Shown: positions 46,605 through 56,496, counted from the first letter of the stretch. The stretch is DNA of 64,000 bases from Mycolicibacterium xanthum (GCF_019710635.1 NZ_JAIFZS010000001.1:124001-188000); one strand, 5' to 3'. Notes: generated from the letters alone by a model not told the origin. Translations and numbers: made by a program.

Positions 46605-47628
46605 TCACACCACGGTGGTCGTCTCCGGTGCGACGGCACCAGTCACGTTGCGCCACGCGCCTCGAGTTGGGTTCGGCGCGCCCGCAGGATCTTCCCGGCG
46701 CCCGGGCGGCAGTTCGTCGGTGTGCACGAGAAGCTCTGCCGCGGAGAGCTGTTCGAGGATCGCGGTGCCCATGTCCACCGACGGCCGCATGGCGGCCGGC
46801 ATGACGCTGCGCTCGGCCCGGATCCAGCCGATCCGCAGACCACCCCAGAACGACTTCGACACCGAACCGACGGTCAGGTCCAGGTCCCGCCGGCGGGTCA
46901 GCTCGGCGGCCGGTGGGGGCGGCACGGGCTGGCCGAGCCAGATGCCGCTGATCGTCTCGTCGACGACCGTGCGGGTCCGGGTGCCGGTGACGATGTGCGC
47001 CAGGCGTTTCCGGTCGGCGGCCGGCAACGTGTGGCCGGTGGGATTGCGGTTGTCGGCGATCAGGTAGACCAGGTCGGGGGCCAGTTGATGCATTGCCGCC
47101 TCCATCGCGTCGAGGTCCCATCCGTCGTCGGTCATCGAGACCGGCACCGCCCGAGCCCCGGACGCCGTGATCGCGGACAGTGCCCCGTGATAGGTCGGTT
47201 GCCCGGCCAGCACCCGATCACCGGGTGGGCGTAGGTCGTCAGGATCAGGCCGAAGGCGTGCAGGGCGCCGGTGGTCACCATGATCTCGTCGGGTTGGTGG
47301 GCAGCCCACGCAGGCAATATCTTTCGGCGATGGCCTGACGCAGCGGCAGCGCCCCGACCAGCTCGTGGCCCATGCTCTGCAGGTACGGCGTGACCTCGGC
47401 GAACGCCGTCATCACCGCCGACGCCGGCGCCGACCGGTAGGCGCCCGTCGCCGATCAGCAGCCGGATCGCATCGGCGAGACCGTGGTAGGCCGGGCCGCT
47501 ACGACTGGATGTGCGCCAATTGCCCAGCTCGCGTGCCAGGAGGTCCACATCGAGCGATCTTGCCGCCGTCGCATCGGTCATTGGTAGCCAGTAGTCGCCA
47601 ACTGGATATTGATGGGCAAGCCAGTCTG
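46605..47628 (-). pseudogene. Broken MocR-type (GntR-aminotransferase) regulator
   Basis: Minus-strand pieces in order: an N-terminal GntR-like start (ITDWLAHQYPVGDYWLPM, AYHGLADAIRLLIGDGRLPV), then, after loss of the recognition helix, aminotransferase segments SMGHELVGALPLRQAIAERY, IMVTTGALHAFGLIL, GDRVLAGQPTYHGAL, VYLIADNRNPTGHTLP and the PLP-lysine region LTVGSVSKSFWGGLRIGW. At least three frame changes and an internal deletion separate these, and the C-terminus is truncated at 46605. In intact relatives the domain binds PLP and regulates pyridoxine or amine metabolism. It lies seven bases from the serB2 stop. Confidence 0.85.
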
Positions 47629-47644
47629 TAATGACCATGTCCAC

Positions 47645-47797
47645 ATGACGAACTGGATCTCTCGGCTGGCGCAGCGTCTGGCCGATGTGTACTACCTTCC
47701 GTCGGTCGACAGCCTGGCCGGCGACCACGATGCCGACGCGCGGCGCATCCGCGGCGAACTCGACGCGATCCGCCTGCATCTCCGGGAACACGGTTGA
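47645..47797 (+). CDS. Small hypothetical protein (50 aa) divergent from the MocR pseudogene
   Basis: ATG at 47645 encodes MTNWISRLAQRLADVYYLPS followed by an acidic/basic helix (GDHDADARRIRGELDAIRLHL). Divergent placement 16 bases from the start of the MocR remnant suggests it was the regulator's original target or a neighbour. No ribosome-binding site is clear, and it may be a fragment. The following 205 bases to the ABC gene show no further gene. Confidence 0.45.
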   Translation: MTNWISRLAQRLADVYYLPSVDSLAGDHDADARRIRGELDAIRLHLREHG

Positions 47798-48002
47798 TGG
47801 CCGCGCCGGTTCGCGCCGCGCTGCGAGGCGCCGCCCTGCTGGTCCGGCGCTGCGCACCGGGATGACCAGCGGGGTCGCGTCGGCGGGCATCGGCGCGGCG
47901 ACCAGCCCACGGCGATAGCCGCATGAACGGCAATCGAGACAGCCGGTCGGCACGAGGAATCCCCGCTGTGAACCGAGGCGAGGATGTCAATACGATGGTC
48001 GG

Positions 48003-48869
48003 GTGCCAGCCGACAGATCCAGCAGTGAGGTGGACGACGCGACCGAAGGCTCCGACCCCGACCTGCTGATCGACTTCGCCAGGGTCAGCCTGCGCCGCGG
48101 TGGCCGCACCCTGGTCGGCCCGGTCACCTGGCCGGTCGAACTCGACGAACGCTGGGTGGTCATCGGGCCCAACGGGGCCGGCAAGACGTCGCTGCTGCGC
48201 ATCGCGGCCGCGATGGAGCATCCGTCGTCGGGAACCGCGTATGTGCTCGGCGAGCGGCTGGGTCGCACCGACATGTCCGAGTTGCGCTCCCGGGTCGGGC
48301 TCAGCAGCGCCGCGTTGTCGCAGCGGGTGCCCGACGACGAGGTGGTCCGCGACCTGGTGGTCTCCGCGGGCTACGCGGTGATGGGCCGGTGGCGCGAGAA
48401 GTACGACGACATGGACTACGCCCAGGCGCTGGACATGCTGGAGAGCGTGGGCGCCGAGCATCTGGCCGACCGCACCTACGGCACGCTGTCGGAGGGCGAG
48501 CGCAAGCGGGTGCTGATCGCGCGCTCGCTGATGACCGACCCGGAACTGCTGCTGCTCGACGAACCTGCGGCCGGCCTCGACCTCGGTGGACGCGAGGAGC
48601 TCGTGGCCCGGCTCTCCGATCTGGCCGCCGACCCGGACGCCCCGGCGATGGTGCTGGTCACCCACCACGTCGAGGAGATTCCGCCGGGCTTCTCGCACTG
48701 CCTGATCCTGTCGGAGGGCAAGGTGGTGGACTCCGGGTTGCTGCCCGACGTGCTGACCTCGGAGAACCTTTCGAAGGCGTTCGGACAGTCGATCGCGCTG
48801 GATTACATCGACGGCCGCTATTTCGCGCGCCGCACCCGGAGCCGCGCTGCACACAGGAGGCGGTCATGA
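48003..48869 (+). CDS. ABC transporter ATP-binding protein (Rv3041c-type)
   Basis: A 288-residue ABC ATPase beginning at GTG. Walker A VVIGPNGAGKTSLLR, signature TLSEGERKRVLIARSL, Walker B ELLLLDEPAAGLDLGG, and the switch histidine in VLVTHHVEEIP are all present. No permease gene is adjacent, so it either pairs with a distant permease or has a non-transport role; the same orphan arrangement occurs in M. tuberculosis (Rv3041c). Its TGA overlaps the ATG of the NUDIX gene, starting a tightly coupled operon. Confidence 0.92.
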   Translation: MPADRSSSEVDDATEGSDPDLLIDFARVSLRRGGRTLVGPVTWPVELDERWVVIGPNGAGKTSLLRIAAAMEHPSSGTAYVLGERLGRTDMSELRSRVGLSSAALSQRVPDDEVVRDLVVSAGYAVMGRWREKYDDMDYAQALDMLESVGAEHLADRTYGTLSEGERKRVLIARSLMTDPELLLLDEPAAGLDLGGREELVARLSDLAADPDAPAMVLVTHHVEEIPPGFSHCLILSEGKVVDSGLLPDVLTSENLSKAFGQSIALDYIDGRYFARRTRSRAAHRRRS

Positions 48870-49696
48870 CCGACCCGTTGGTTCCCCGACCGGCCGCGAC
48901 GGTGATGCTGATCCGGCAGGATCACCCCGTCGGTCTGGAGGTGTTCCTGATGCGCAGGCACTCGGCGATGGACTTCGTCGCCGGGGTGATGGTGTTTCCG
49001 GGCGGGGGAGTCGACGACCGGGACCGCAACGCCGACGTGGCCTGGCACGGGCCGGACCGGCAGTGGTGGGCCGACCGTTTCGGGGTGGACCCGGACCTCG
49101 CCGAGGCCCTGGTGTGCGCGGCGGCCCGCGAGACGTTCGAGGAATGCGGCGTGCTGTTCGCCGGCGCCGCCGACGATCCGGACCTGCTGGTCGACGACGC
49201 ATCGGCGTACCGCGAGCAGCGCGCGGCGCTGGAGAACAAGTCGCTGTCGTTCGGTGAGTTCCTGCGCTCGGAGAAGCTGATGCTGCGCGCCGACCTGCTG
49301 CGGCCGTGGGCCAACTGGGTCACCCCGAAAGAGGAACGCACCCGCCGCTACGACACCTACTTCTTCGTCGGTGCGCTCCCGGAGGGCCAGCTGGCCGACG
49401 GGGACAACACCGAGACCGACGAGGCCGGCTGGGCGACCCCGCAGTCCGCCCTCGACGACTTCGCCGCCGGGCGCAGCTTCCTGTTACCCCCCACGTGGAC
49501 GCAGCTGGACGCGCTGAACGGCCGCACGGTGGCCGAGGTGCTGGCGGTGGAGCGCCGGATCGCGGCGATCGAGCCGTCGCTGGCCGCCGAGAAGGGCGGC
49601 AACTGGGAGATCGAGTTCTTCAACAGCGACCGCTACAACGCGGCCCGCAACCGCCGCGCTCCGCAGGGCTACAGCGACGGAGTCCCGTTGACGTGA
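48866..49696 (+). CDS. NUDIX hydrolase (Rv3040c-type, NUDT7/19-like)
   Basis: A 276-residue protein. The strand [20 protein letters not shown] is followed by [11 protein letters not shown] and, after an insertion of about 40 residues, [14 protein letters not shown], giving a Nudix box split in the manner of acyl-CoA diphosphatases of the NUDT7/NUDT19 kind. Coenzyme-A derivatives are therefore likely substrates, consistent with the next gene encoding a crotonase. It overlaps the ABC gene by four bases upstream and echA17 by four downstream. Confidence 0.88.
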   Translation: MTDPLVPRPAATVMLIRQDHPVGLEVFLMRRHSAMDFVAGVMVFPGGGVDDRDRNADVAWHGPDRQWWADRFGVDPDLAEALVCAAARETFEECGVLFAGAADDPDLLVDDASAYREQRAALENKSLSFGEFLRSEKLMLRADLLRPWANWVTPKEERTRRYDTYFFVGALPEGQLADGDNTETDEAGWATPQSALDDFAAGRSFLLPPTWTQLDALNGRTVAEVLAVERRIAAIEPSLAAEKGGNWEIEFFNSDRYNAARNRRAPQGYSDGVPLT

Positions 49697-50394
49697 GCGA
49701 GTTCGTCCACGTCGTGTGCGCCGAGGGGGAGGGGCGGGCCGGCATCGCCACCCTGCTGCTGTCGAGGCCACCGACCAATGCCCTGACCCGGCAGGTGTAC
49801 CGGGAGGTCGCCGAGACGGTCGCCGACCTCGGGGCCCGCGACGACGTGTCGGCGGTGATCGTCTTCGGTGGACACGAGATCTTCTCCGCCGGTGAGGACA
49901 TGCCCGAGTTGCGGACGCTGGACGCCGACGAGGCCCGGGTGGCGGCCCGGGTGTGCGGGGAGGCCGTCGACGCGCTGGCGGCGCTGCCCAAACCCACCGT
50001 GGCCGCGATCACCGGGTACGCGCTGGGGGCGGGCCTGACGCTGGCGCTGGCCGCGGACTGGCGGATCAGCGGGGACAACGCCAAGTTCGGCGCCACCGAG
50101 ATCCTGGCCGGCCTGGTGCCCGCCGGCGGCGGCACGGCCCTGCTGGTGGACGCGGTCGGCACCAGCAAGGCCAAGGACCTGGTCTTCAGCGGGCGCTTCA
50201 TCGACGCGCGGGAGGCGCGTGACCTCGGCCTGGTCGATGAGCTGGTGATCCCCGACGGGGTCTACGACGCCGCGGTGGCGTGGGCGAGCCGGTTTCTGGA
50301 CTACCCGCCGGAGGTGCTGGCCGCGGCCAAGGCCGCGTTCGGCGGGGACAGCCTCGAGACGCTCGGCCGAGGGGACCGCACCGGCAACGATTAG
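49693..50394 (+). CDS. echA17: Enoyl-CoA hydratase/isomerase family protein EchA17
   Basis: A 233-residue crotonase-fold protein, GTG start overlapping the NUDIX stop (GTGA). The oxyanion-hole segments are [11 protein letters not shown] and [20 protein letters not shown]. One catalytic glutamate is retained in [17 protein letters not shown], but the position of the other (normally GGGxELA) reads GAGLTLA, so classical hydratase activity may be lost; a different crotonase reaction is possible. Sequence and context match Rv3039c. The C-terminus ends early in [16 protein letters not shown], where related proteins continue a little further. Confidence 0.88.
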   Translation: MSEFVHVVCAEGEGRAGIATLLLSRPPTNALTRQVYREVAETVADLGARDDVSAVIVFGGHEIFSAGEDMPELRTLDADEARVAARVCGEAVDALAALPKPTVAAITGYALGAGLTLALAADWRISGDNAKFGATEILAGLVPAGGGTALLVDAVGTSKAKDLVFSGRFIDAREARDLGLVDELVIPDGVYDAAVAWASRFLDYPPEVLAAAKAAFGGDSLETLGRGDRTGND

Positions 50395-50404
50395 GCTGCC
50401 CTGC

Positions 50405-51403
50405 ATGACGGAAACGAAGGATCCCGACGCCTACCCTGATGTCGCCGTCCCGGCTCCGACGCCCCGTGCGACGCAGGAGCAGGTCGAGGCGGCCATGCAC
50501 GATTCCAAGCTCGCCCAGGTCCTCTATCACGACTGGGAGGCCGAGACCTACGACGACAAGTGGTCGATCTCCTATGACCAGCGGTGCGTCGACTACGCCC
50601 GGGGCCGTTTCGATGCGGCCGTGCCGGTGGCGGTCCAGCGGGAGCTGCCCTACGACCGGGCGCTGGAGCTGGGCTGCGGGACCGGGTTCTTCCTGTTGAA
50701 CCTGGTCCAGGCCGGGGTGGCCCGGCGCGGCTCGGTGACCGACCTGTCGCCCGGCATGGTCAAGGTGGCCGCCCGCAACGGGCAGTCGCTGGGACTCGAC
50801 GTGGACGGCCGGGTCGCCGACGCCGAGGGAATCCCGTACGAGGACAACACGTTCGACCTGGTCGTCGGGCATGCGGTGCTGCATCACATCCCCGATGTCG
50901 AGCTGTCGCTGCGCGAGGTCGTGCGGGTGCTCAAGCCGGGCGGCCGGTTCGTCTTCGCCGGGGAGCCCACGACGGTGGGCAACCGCTACGCCCGGGAGCT
51001 GTCGACGCTGACGTGGCGGGTGGCGACGAACGTCACGAAGCTGCCGATGCTGGCCGGTTGGCGCCGCCCCCAGGCCGAGCTGGACGAGTCCTCCCGCGCG
51101 GCCGCGCTGGAGGCGGTGGTCGACCTGCACACCTTCGAGCCAGGCGATCTGGAGCGGATGGCCGCCAACGCCGGTGCGGTCGAGGTGCACACGGCCAGCG
51201 AGGAGTTCAGCGCCGCGATGCTGGGCTGGCCGGTGCGCACCTTCGAGGCCGCGGTGCCGCCCGGCAAGCTCGGTTGGGGCTGGGCGAAATTCGCGTTCGG
51301 CAGTTGGACCACGCTGTCGTGGGTGGACGCCAACGTGTGGCGCCGGGTGGTGCCGAAGGGCTGGTTCTACAACGTCATGGTGACCGGGGTGAAGCCGTCG
51401 TAG
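50405..51403 (+). CDS. Class I SAM-dependent methyltransferase (Rv3038c-type)
   Basis: A 332-residue methyltransferase. SAM-binding motif I is ALELGCGTGFFLLNLVQAG, the post-I acid lies in GSVTDLSPGMVKVA, and motif II/III are DLVVGHAVLHHIPDVE and VLKPGGRFVFAGEP. A C-terminal ~100-residue extension ends in a hydrophobic stretch (WAKFAFGSWTTLSWVDANVW) that could touch membrane. Substrate unknown. It follows echA17 by 10 bases and matches Rv3038c in the M. tuberculosis order, so it belongs to the ABC-NUDIX-echA17 operon. Confidence 0.9.
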   Translation: MTETKDPDAYPDVAVPAPTPRATQEQVEAAMHDSKLAQVLYHDWEAETYDDKWSISYDQRCVDYARGRFDAAVPVAVQRELPYDRALELGCGTGFFLLNLVQAGVARRGSVTDLSPGMVKVAARNGQSLGLDVDGRVADAEGIPYEDNTFDLVVGHAVLHHIPDVELSLREVVRVLKPGGRFVFAGEPTTVGNRYARELSTLTWRVATNVTKLPMLAGWRRPQAELDESSRAAALEAVVDLHTFEPGDLERMAANAGAVEVHTASEEFSAAMLGWPVRTFEAAVPPGKLGWGWAKFAFGSWTTLSWVDANVWRRVVPKGWFYNVMVTGVKPS

Positions 51404-51420
51404 CGTTCGGCCTCGACGAT

Positions 51421-52575
51421 GTGTCCTACCTTCGCAGCGCTGCCGGTGAGCAGGCGCTGCGCTACGTTGCCGGGTACCGCCTGACGGACTCCACGCTCGT
51501 CGCCGACATCGCCTCGGCGCGTGCGCATTTCGGTGACCGCTCGGCCGTCCTGGTGGAGACCGTCAGGCTGCGCCGCAGGGCCGCCGCCAAGTTCGCCGAC
51601 GCGGCCGACTGGTTGTTCACCGACGAGGCGCTGCAACAGGCCACCGCGCAGCCGGTGGCCGCACACCGGGCGCGGCGACTGGCCGGGGCCACCGTGCACG
51701 ACGTCACCTGCTCGATCGGCACAGAGCTTGCCGCACTGCGGAATCGGGCCGCCTTCGTGATCGGCAGCGACATCGACCCGGTCCGGCTCGCGATGGCCCG
51801 GCACAACCTGGAGCGCAGCGGCGCGCCGGTGCCGCTGTGCCGGGCCGACGCACTGCACCCCGTCACCGAGGATGCCGTCGTCGTCGCCGACCCCGCACGG
51901 CGCAGCGGGGCGAGACGCCGGTTCGACCCGCGGGCCTATCTGCCGCCGCTCGACGAGCTCTTCGCGGTGTTGCGCAACCGCGACCACGTCGTGAAGTGTG
52001 CTCCCGGAATCGATTTCGCTGCAGTGCGTCAGCTCGGGTTCGGCGGGGAGATCGAGGTGGTCTCGCTGGCGGGCGGGGTCCGGGAGGCCTGCCTGTGGTC
52101 GGCCGGGCTGGCCGGGGCCGGGGTGCGCCGCCGCGCGACGTTGCTCGACACCGGCGAGCAGATCACCGACGTCGAGCCCGACGACTGCCCGGTCGCCCCG
52201 GCGGGCCGCTGGATCGTCGAACCCGACGGGGCCGTGATCAGGGCGGGCCTGGTGCGTCACTACGCCGCCCGGCACGGGCTCTGGCAGCTCGACCCCGAAA
52301 TCGCCTACCTGTCGGGGGACCGGTTGCCCGCCGGGGTGCGCGGATTCGAGGTGCTCGACGCGCTGGCCTTCCACGAACGGCACCTGCGCCAAGCGCTTTC
52401 GGCCCGCGGCGTCGGCGCGGTCGAGATCCTGGTGCGCGGGCTCGACGTCGATCCCGACGCGTTGCGGTCGCGGCTCCGGTTGCGGGGTGATGCCGCGGCC
52501 ACGGTGGTGCTGGCCAGGCTGGGTTCCGGCCGCGCCGGGCGGGGGACGGCATTCATATGCCGTCCGTCACGCTGA
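51421..52575 (+). CDS. THUMP-like class I methyltransferase-fold protein (Rv3037c-type)
   Basis: A 384-residue protein starting at GTG. The Rossmann core contains VHDVTCSIGTELAALR, IGSDIDPVRLAMARHNLERS and AVVVADPARRSGARRRFDP (DPxR replacing the DPPY type), followed by a C-terminal THUMP-like domain (SARGVGAVEILVRGLDVDP, LRLRGDAAATVVLARLG). Such proteins are annotated as THUMP-like SAM methyltransferases; an RNA substrate is assumed from the domain, not shown. It begins 17 bases after the preceding methyltransferase. Confidence 0.85.
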   Translation: MSYLRSAAGEQALRYVAGYRLTDSTLVADIASARAHFGDRSAVLVETVRLRRRAAAKFADAADWLFTDEALQQATAQPVAAHRARRLAGATVHDVTCSIGTELAALRNRAAFVIGSDIDPVRLAMARHNLERSGAPVPLCRADALHPVTEDAVVVADPARRSGARRRFDPRAYLPPLDELFAVLRNRDHVVKCAPGIDFAAVRQLGFGGEIEVVSLAGGVREACLWSAGLAGAGVRRRATLLDTGEQITDVEPDDCPVAPAGRWIVEPDGAVIRAGLVRHYAARHGLWQLDPEIAYLSGDRLPAGVRGFEVLDALAFHERHLRQALSARGVGAVEILVRGLDVDPDALRSRLRLRGDAAATVVLARLGSGRAGRGTAFICRPSR

Positions 52576-52643
52576 ACGGCCACGTACCCTGGCATCAACT
52601 GCGCCGGGGCCCGACTCGGCGCCGACCACGAGGACGTTCGACG

Positions 52644-53336
52644 ATGCGCCTTCTCGCCGCCGCCCTGCTGGGTGCCGGACTCGTCACCGGCATTGCCGTC
52701 GCCCCGGTCGCGGCCGCCCAGTCGGCGTGTGCCGATCTCGGCGGCACGGTGGATCCCGACCAGGTATGTCGCGTGCACGTGCAGAACCCCACCTACACGC
52801 TGGACTACTCATTCCCGGCCGACTACCCCGACCAGCAGGCCGTGGGTGCCTATCTGACCCAGACACGGGACGGTTTCGTCAACGTGTCGGACATGCCGGG
52901 GGCCTGGAATCTGCCCTACGTCCTCGATGCGAGGGGCACCGGTTATCGGTCGGGGCCCGATGACGGGGGCACCCGCAGCGTGGTGTTCGAGGTGTACGAG
53001 AACGTCGGCGGCGCCCACCCGCAGACCTGGTTCAAGTCGTTCAACTGGGACGTCGCCAAGGAGGCGCCGATCACCTTCGAGACGCTGTTCCGGCCGGACG
53101 CCAAGCCGCTGGACGTGATCTTCCCGATCGTGCAGGCAGACGTGTCCCGCCAACTCGGTGTGGTCGCACCCATCTCGCCGGCCGACGGCCTGGACCCGGC
53201 CAAGTACCGGGAGTTCGCGCTGACCGACGACTCGCTGATCTTCTTCTTCGGCCAGGGCGAGATGATGGCGGGCGCCGGGGGCGCGCTGCAGGCCACGGTG
53301 CCCCGCAGCGCGGTCGCCCCGATGCTCGCCACCTGA
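52644..53336 (+). CDS. Secreted esterase-like protein (TB22.2, DUF3298/RsiV-type)
   Basis: A 230-residue exported protein with a clear Sec signal peptide (LLAAALLGAGLVTGIAVAPVAAA) ending near residue 25. The body contains VHVQNPTYTLDYSFPADYPD and, towards the C-terminus, EFALTDDSLIFFFGQGEM, the hallmark of the RsiV/DUF3298 fold. It corresponds to Rv3036c (TB22.2), reported as a secreted esterase. ATG at 52644 has GAGGACG upstream. It converges with the AGCS symporter gene. Confidence 0.88.
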   Translation: MRLLAAALLGAGLVTGIAVAPVAAAQSACADLGGTVDPDQVCRVHVQNPTYTLDYSFPADYPDQQAVGAYLTQTRDGFVNVSDMPGAWNLPYVLDARGTGYRSGPDDGGTRSVVFEVYENVGGAHPQTWFKSFNWDVAKEAPITFETLFRPDAKPLDVIFPIVQADVSRQLGVVAPISPADGLDPAKYREFALTDDSLIFFFGQGEMMAGAGGALQATVPRSAVAPMLAT

Positions 53337-53346
53337 GCCGCGGCGC

Positions 53347-54894
53347 TCACGCCGTGGCGCTGGGGACCTTGTCCTTGCCGGTGGCCGGGTCGTAGTTCTC
53401 CCAGAACGTCGCGTTCTTGATGCCGAGGGCGACCGGGTCGAACATCGGGTCCAGTCCTTGTTTCTTCTGCTTCTCGTAGTCCCACAGCGCCTTGTAGGCG
53501 GGCTGCTGCAGGATGATGATGCCGATGATGTTGAGCCAGGCCATCAGGCCGACGCCGATGTCACCGAGCGTCCACGCGTCCGACGCGGTGGACACCGCAC
53601 CGATGGTCACCGACACCAGGATCAGCGCCTGCAGCAGGATGGTGGTGTTCGAGCCGACGGAGCCCCGGATCAGGGGGACGCTGATCGTCGCGGCCTTGCC
53701 GAGCAGGAAGCGCAGGTTGGTCTCGGCCATGTAGTAGTACGCGATGATCGTGGTGATGCAGAAGAACGCCAGCGAGAACGCGATGAAGCTGGACCCGGCG
53801 CCGTTCCACAGCGTGTCAAAACCGGTCTGCGCGAACGACGGGCCGACCTCGGCGCCGTCGGGCAGGATGCCGCCCTCCGCGATCACCGCGCCGTCGGCGC
53901 TCTCGCCCTCGAACACCCGGTAGGCGCCGGTGGACAGGATCAGGAAGCCGGTCGCCGAGCAGATGAACAGCGTGTCGATGTAGACCGCGAAGGCCTGCAC
54001 CAGGCCCTGCTTGGCCGGGTGGGACACCTCGGCGGCGGCCGCGGCGTGCGGGCCGGTGCCCTGGCCCGCCTCGTTCGAGTAGATACCGCGCTTGACGCCC
54101 CACATCACCGCCACGCCGAGGATGGCGCCGAAGGCGGAGTCGAAACCGAATGCGCTGGCGAAGATCATCGAGATGATGCCCGGGATCTCCCCGGCGTTCA
54201 TCAGCACGATGATCAGGGCCAGCGCGATGTACACGACCGCCATGAACGGCACCACGATCGAGGCGAACACCGCGATCCGCTTGACACCGCCGATGATCAC
54301 GAACGCCAGCACGATGACGATGCCGACCGCGACCCACCACTTGTTGAAGCCCCACGCGGACTCCATCGCCGAGGCCATCGAGTTGGACTGCACGCTGGGC
54401 AGCAGCAGGCCCATCGCCAGCAGCGTGACCGCGGCGAAGACGTAGCCGTAGACCTTCATCGCCCCGGCGCCGGCGGTGTTCTTGAACGCCTGGCTGAAGT
54501 AGTAGGCCGGCCCGCCGCGGTACTCACCGGTCAGCTTGTCGCGTTCCTTGTAGATCTGGCCGAGCGTGCACTCGACGAACGACGTCGACGCACCGAGGAA
54601 CGCGACCGCCCACATCCAGAACAGCGCGCCGGGGCCGCCGAACGCGATGGCCGTCGCGACGCCGGCGATGTTGCCGGTGCCGACGCGACCCGCCAGCGAG
54701 ATGGTCAGCGCCTGGAAGCTGGACACGCCCGACGGCGACTTCTCGCCCTTCAACATCAGCCGGATCATCTCCGGAATCTGTCTGACCTGCACGAATCTCG
54801 ATCTGATCGAGAAGTACACCCCGGCCGCCAGGCAGAGGTAGACCAGTGTTTCGTGCCAGACCAGATCGCTGACGCTGCCAAGGAATTCCGACAC
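53347..54894 (-). CDS. Alanine/glycine:cation symporter (AGCS family)
   Basis: A 515-residue, about eleven-segment transporter. Family signatures are SFQALTISLAGRVGTGNIAGVATA near the N-terminus, SFVECTLGQIYKERD, GGPAYYFSQAF, and YSNEAGQGTGPHAAAAAEVSHP in the centre. These proteins import alanine or glycine with sodium or protons. It is not present at this point of the M. tuberculosis order, so it is an insertion between the TB22.2 and Rv3035 homologues. The 148-base upstream spacer contains an AT-rich segment (TGTTTGCATCGCTACGAAAG) that may hold its promoter. Confidence 0.93.
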   Translation of the reverse strand: MSEFLGSVSDLVWHETLVYLCLAAGVYFSIRSRFVQVRQIPEMIRLMLKGEKSPSGVSSFQALTISLAGRVGTGNIAGVATAIAFGGPGALFWMWAVAFLGASTSFVECTLGQIYKERDKLTGEYRGGPAYYFSQAFKNTAGAGAMKVYGYVFAAVTLLAMGLLLPSVQSNSMASAMESAWGFNKWWVAVGIVIVLAFVIIGGVKRIAVFASIVVPFMAVVYIALALIIVLMNAGEIPGIISMIFASAFGFDSAFGAILGVAVMWGVKRGIYSNEAGQGTGPHAAAAAEVSHPAKQGLVQAFAVYIDTLFICSATGFLILSTGAYRVFEGESADGAVIAEGGILPDGAEVGPSFAQTGFDTLWNGAGSSFIAFSLAFFCITTIIAYYYMAETNLRFLLGKAATISVPLIRGSVGSNTTILLQALILVSVTIGAVSTASDAWTLGDIGVGLMAWLNIIGIIILQQPAYKALWDYEKQKKQGLDPMFDPVALGIKNATFWENYDPATGKDKVPSATA

Positions 54895-55042
54895 TCGTGT
54901 CCCTTTGTTCGGTTACCGGGTATGTACCTGTGATCTGAGTGTGAATGTTTGCATCGCTACGAAAGATCGGGATTACCTGACTGTGACGTAGGTGTTAGAA
55001 CGCTGGGATATGCGGGTGTCGGAGACGCCGAGACGACGCGGG

Positions 55043-56332
55043 TCAGGACGGGGCGAACCCGTACACCCGCCCGTCGCTGGTGGCGGTGACGACCCGGCCG
55101 TCGTGACCGATCGACACCCCGACGGGCCAGCCCTGCGCGTGCGGCAGTGGGTAGCTGTTCATCGGGTGGCCGTCGCCGAGGGCGAAGACCGCGAGCGCCA
55201 TTCCCGCCGTGTCGCCGTCGCCGTCACGCACGACGGCGTAGCCCACCCCGGCGATGCTCGAGGTGGTCAGCGGCGAGACGTCGTCGCGGCTCCAGACCTC
55301 GTCGCCCCGATCGGCGGTGTCGCGGATGGCCCGCAGCTTGGCCCCCGGCCCGCCGCCGGCGATGACCAGTCCGCCGGGGGTGACCGAGGGCGGGGTCTGG
55401 GCGAGGTAGTCCAGCGGCACCGACCACCTCGCGCTGCCGTCCTCGGTGTTGATCGCCCACAGCCGCTCGTCGCGTCCGTTGACATAGGCGGTCGCGCCGT
55501 CCGCCGAGAGCACCGGGCTGGCCAGCGGGCCCCCGCCCACGGCGTCGCTGGTCCACTCCCGGGTGAGCTGGGGGGTCTGACCCTGCCGGTAGCGCAGGCC
55601 GACCAGGACGGGCTGCTCGGCGCCGGGCTCCCACAGGCTCGTGACGATGACGCCGGTGGCCGCGGAGTAGGCCGGCGCCGCTGCGACGGGGCACTCCGGC
55701 CGGGCCGGCCGGCAGTCCTCCAGCCCGCGCCGGGAGTCGGTCGGGTCCAGGCCCTCGACCAGGTCCAGCGAGTTGCCGGTCACGGTGCCGCGCTGGGCGT
55801 CGAACACCAGCACCTGCCCGAGATGGGTGACGACCAGCAGGTTGCCCGGCGCGAGCATGCGCATCGTCATCGGCATCCCGATCACCGGCCGGCGCCAACG
55901 GACCCACTGGGTCGGCGGGTAGGACTGCACCGCGCCGGGCTGGCCGATGTAGAGGTTGTCGAAACCGTCGAACAGCGGGCCGGCGAAGCCGCCGCCCTGG
56001 ACCATCCGCGTGCACCAGCGCTGTCTGGCGCGGTTGTTGGTCTCCCAGACCATCAGCGAGCAGCCCGACTCGGTCTGGCCGTTGACGGCCAGGTAGTTCC
56101 CCGACCCCAGGGCCACCTGGGCGGCCAGCTCACCCTTGACCGATCGCACCCACTCGAGCCGCAGTGCGTCGGCGCCGTCGATCGGCGAGTAGCTGGTGTT
56201 CGCGGCGTCGGCGTACTGCGCGGCCCAGCCGGTCGCGGAGCGCGCCTGAACCCACGAATCGGTATTGCCGCAGCCGGTGGCGACACCGGCGATCAGCGCC
56301 GTCGTGGCCAATGCGATGATCCGCCGCAGCAC
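55043..56332 (-). CDS. PQQ-like beta-propeller lipoprotein (Rv3035-type)
   Basis: A 429-residue lipoprotein. The GTG start at 56332 follows AAGGGATCCC. The signal peptide IIALATTALIAGVATGC ends at a lipobox cysteine. The remainder consists of repeated blades with pieces such as VFDAQRGTVTG, LWAINTEDGSARWSV and VVTATSDGRVYGFAP, typical of PQQ/quinoprotein-like propellers. Such proteins act as scaffolds or binding proteins at the cell surface; no catalytic site is visible. It matches Rv3035 in context. Copy C of the dispersed hairpin element lies just upstream. Confidence 0.85.
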   Translation of the reverse strand: MLRRIIALATTALIAGVATGCGNTDSWVQARSATGWAAQYADAANTSYSPIDGADALRLEWVRSVKGELAAQVALGSGNYLAVNGQTESGCSLMVWETNNRARQRWCTRMVQGGGFAGPLFDGFDNLYIGQPGAVQSYPPTQWVRWRRPVIGMPMTMRMLAPGNLLVVTHLGQVLVFDAQRGTVTGNSLDLVEGLDPTDSRRGLEDCRPARPECPVAAAPAYSAATGVIVTSLWEPGAEQPVLVGLRYRQGQTPQLTREWTSDAVGGGPLASPVLSADGATAYVNGRDERLWAINTEDGSARWSVPLDYLAQTPPSVTPGGLVIAGGGPGAKLRAIRDTADRGDEVWSRDDVSPLTTSSIAGVGYAVVRDGDGDTAGMALAVFALGDGHPMNSYPLPHAQGWPVGVSIGHDGRVVTATSDGRVYGFAPS

Positions 56333-56381
56333 GGGATCCCTTCTGCTCACTCGGGGCGCGCGGGTCGATTGCGCACCCGGT

Positions 56382-56445
56382 GCGCCGAAATGGCATTCCG
56401 GCAGCAAAAGTGCGAGTGCGACCCTGCCGGAATGCGATTTCGCGC
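56382..56445. repeat. Copy C of dispersed ~65-bp intergenic hairpin element
   Basis: Left arm 56382-56404 (GCGCCGAAATGGCATTCCGG...) pairs with right arm 56424-56445 with about two mismatches around a 19-base loop. It sits between divergent genes, so it is not a terminator here. It aligns gap-free with 23541-23605 and with one gap to 5791-5855. Confidence 0.75.
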
Positions 56446-56496
56446 CCAGGTGAGGGTAACCGCTCGGGGTTGCGGGCTCGCGTAGGCTTTGCGGCC

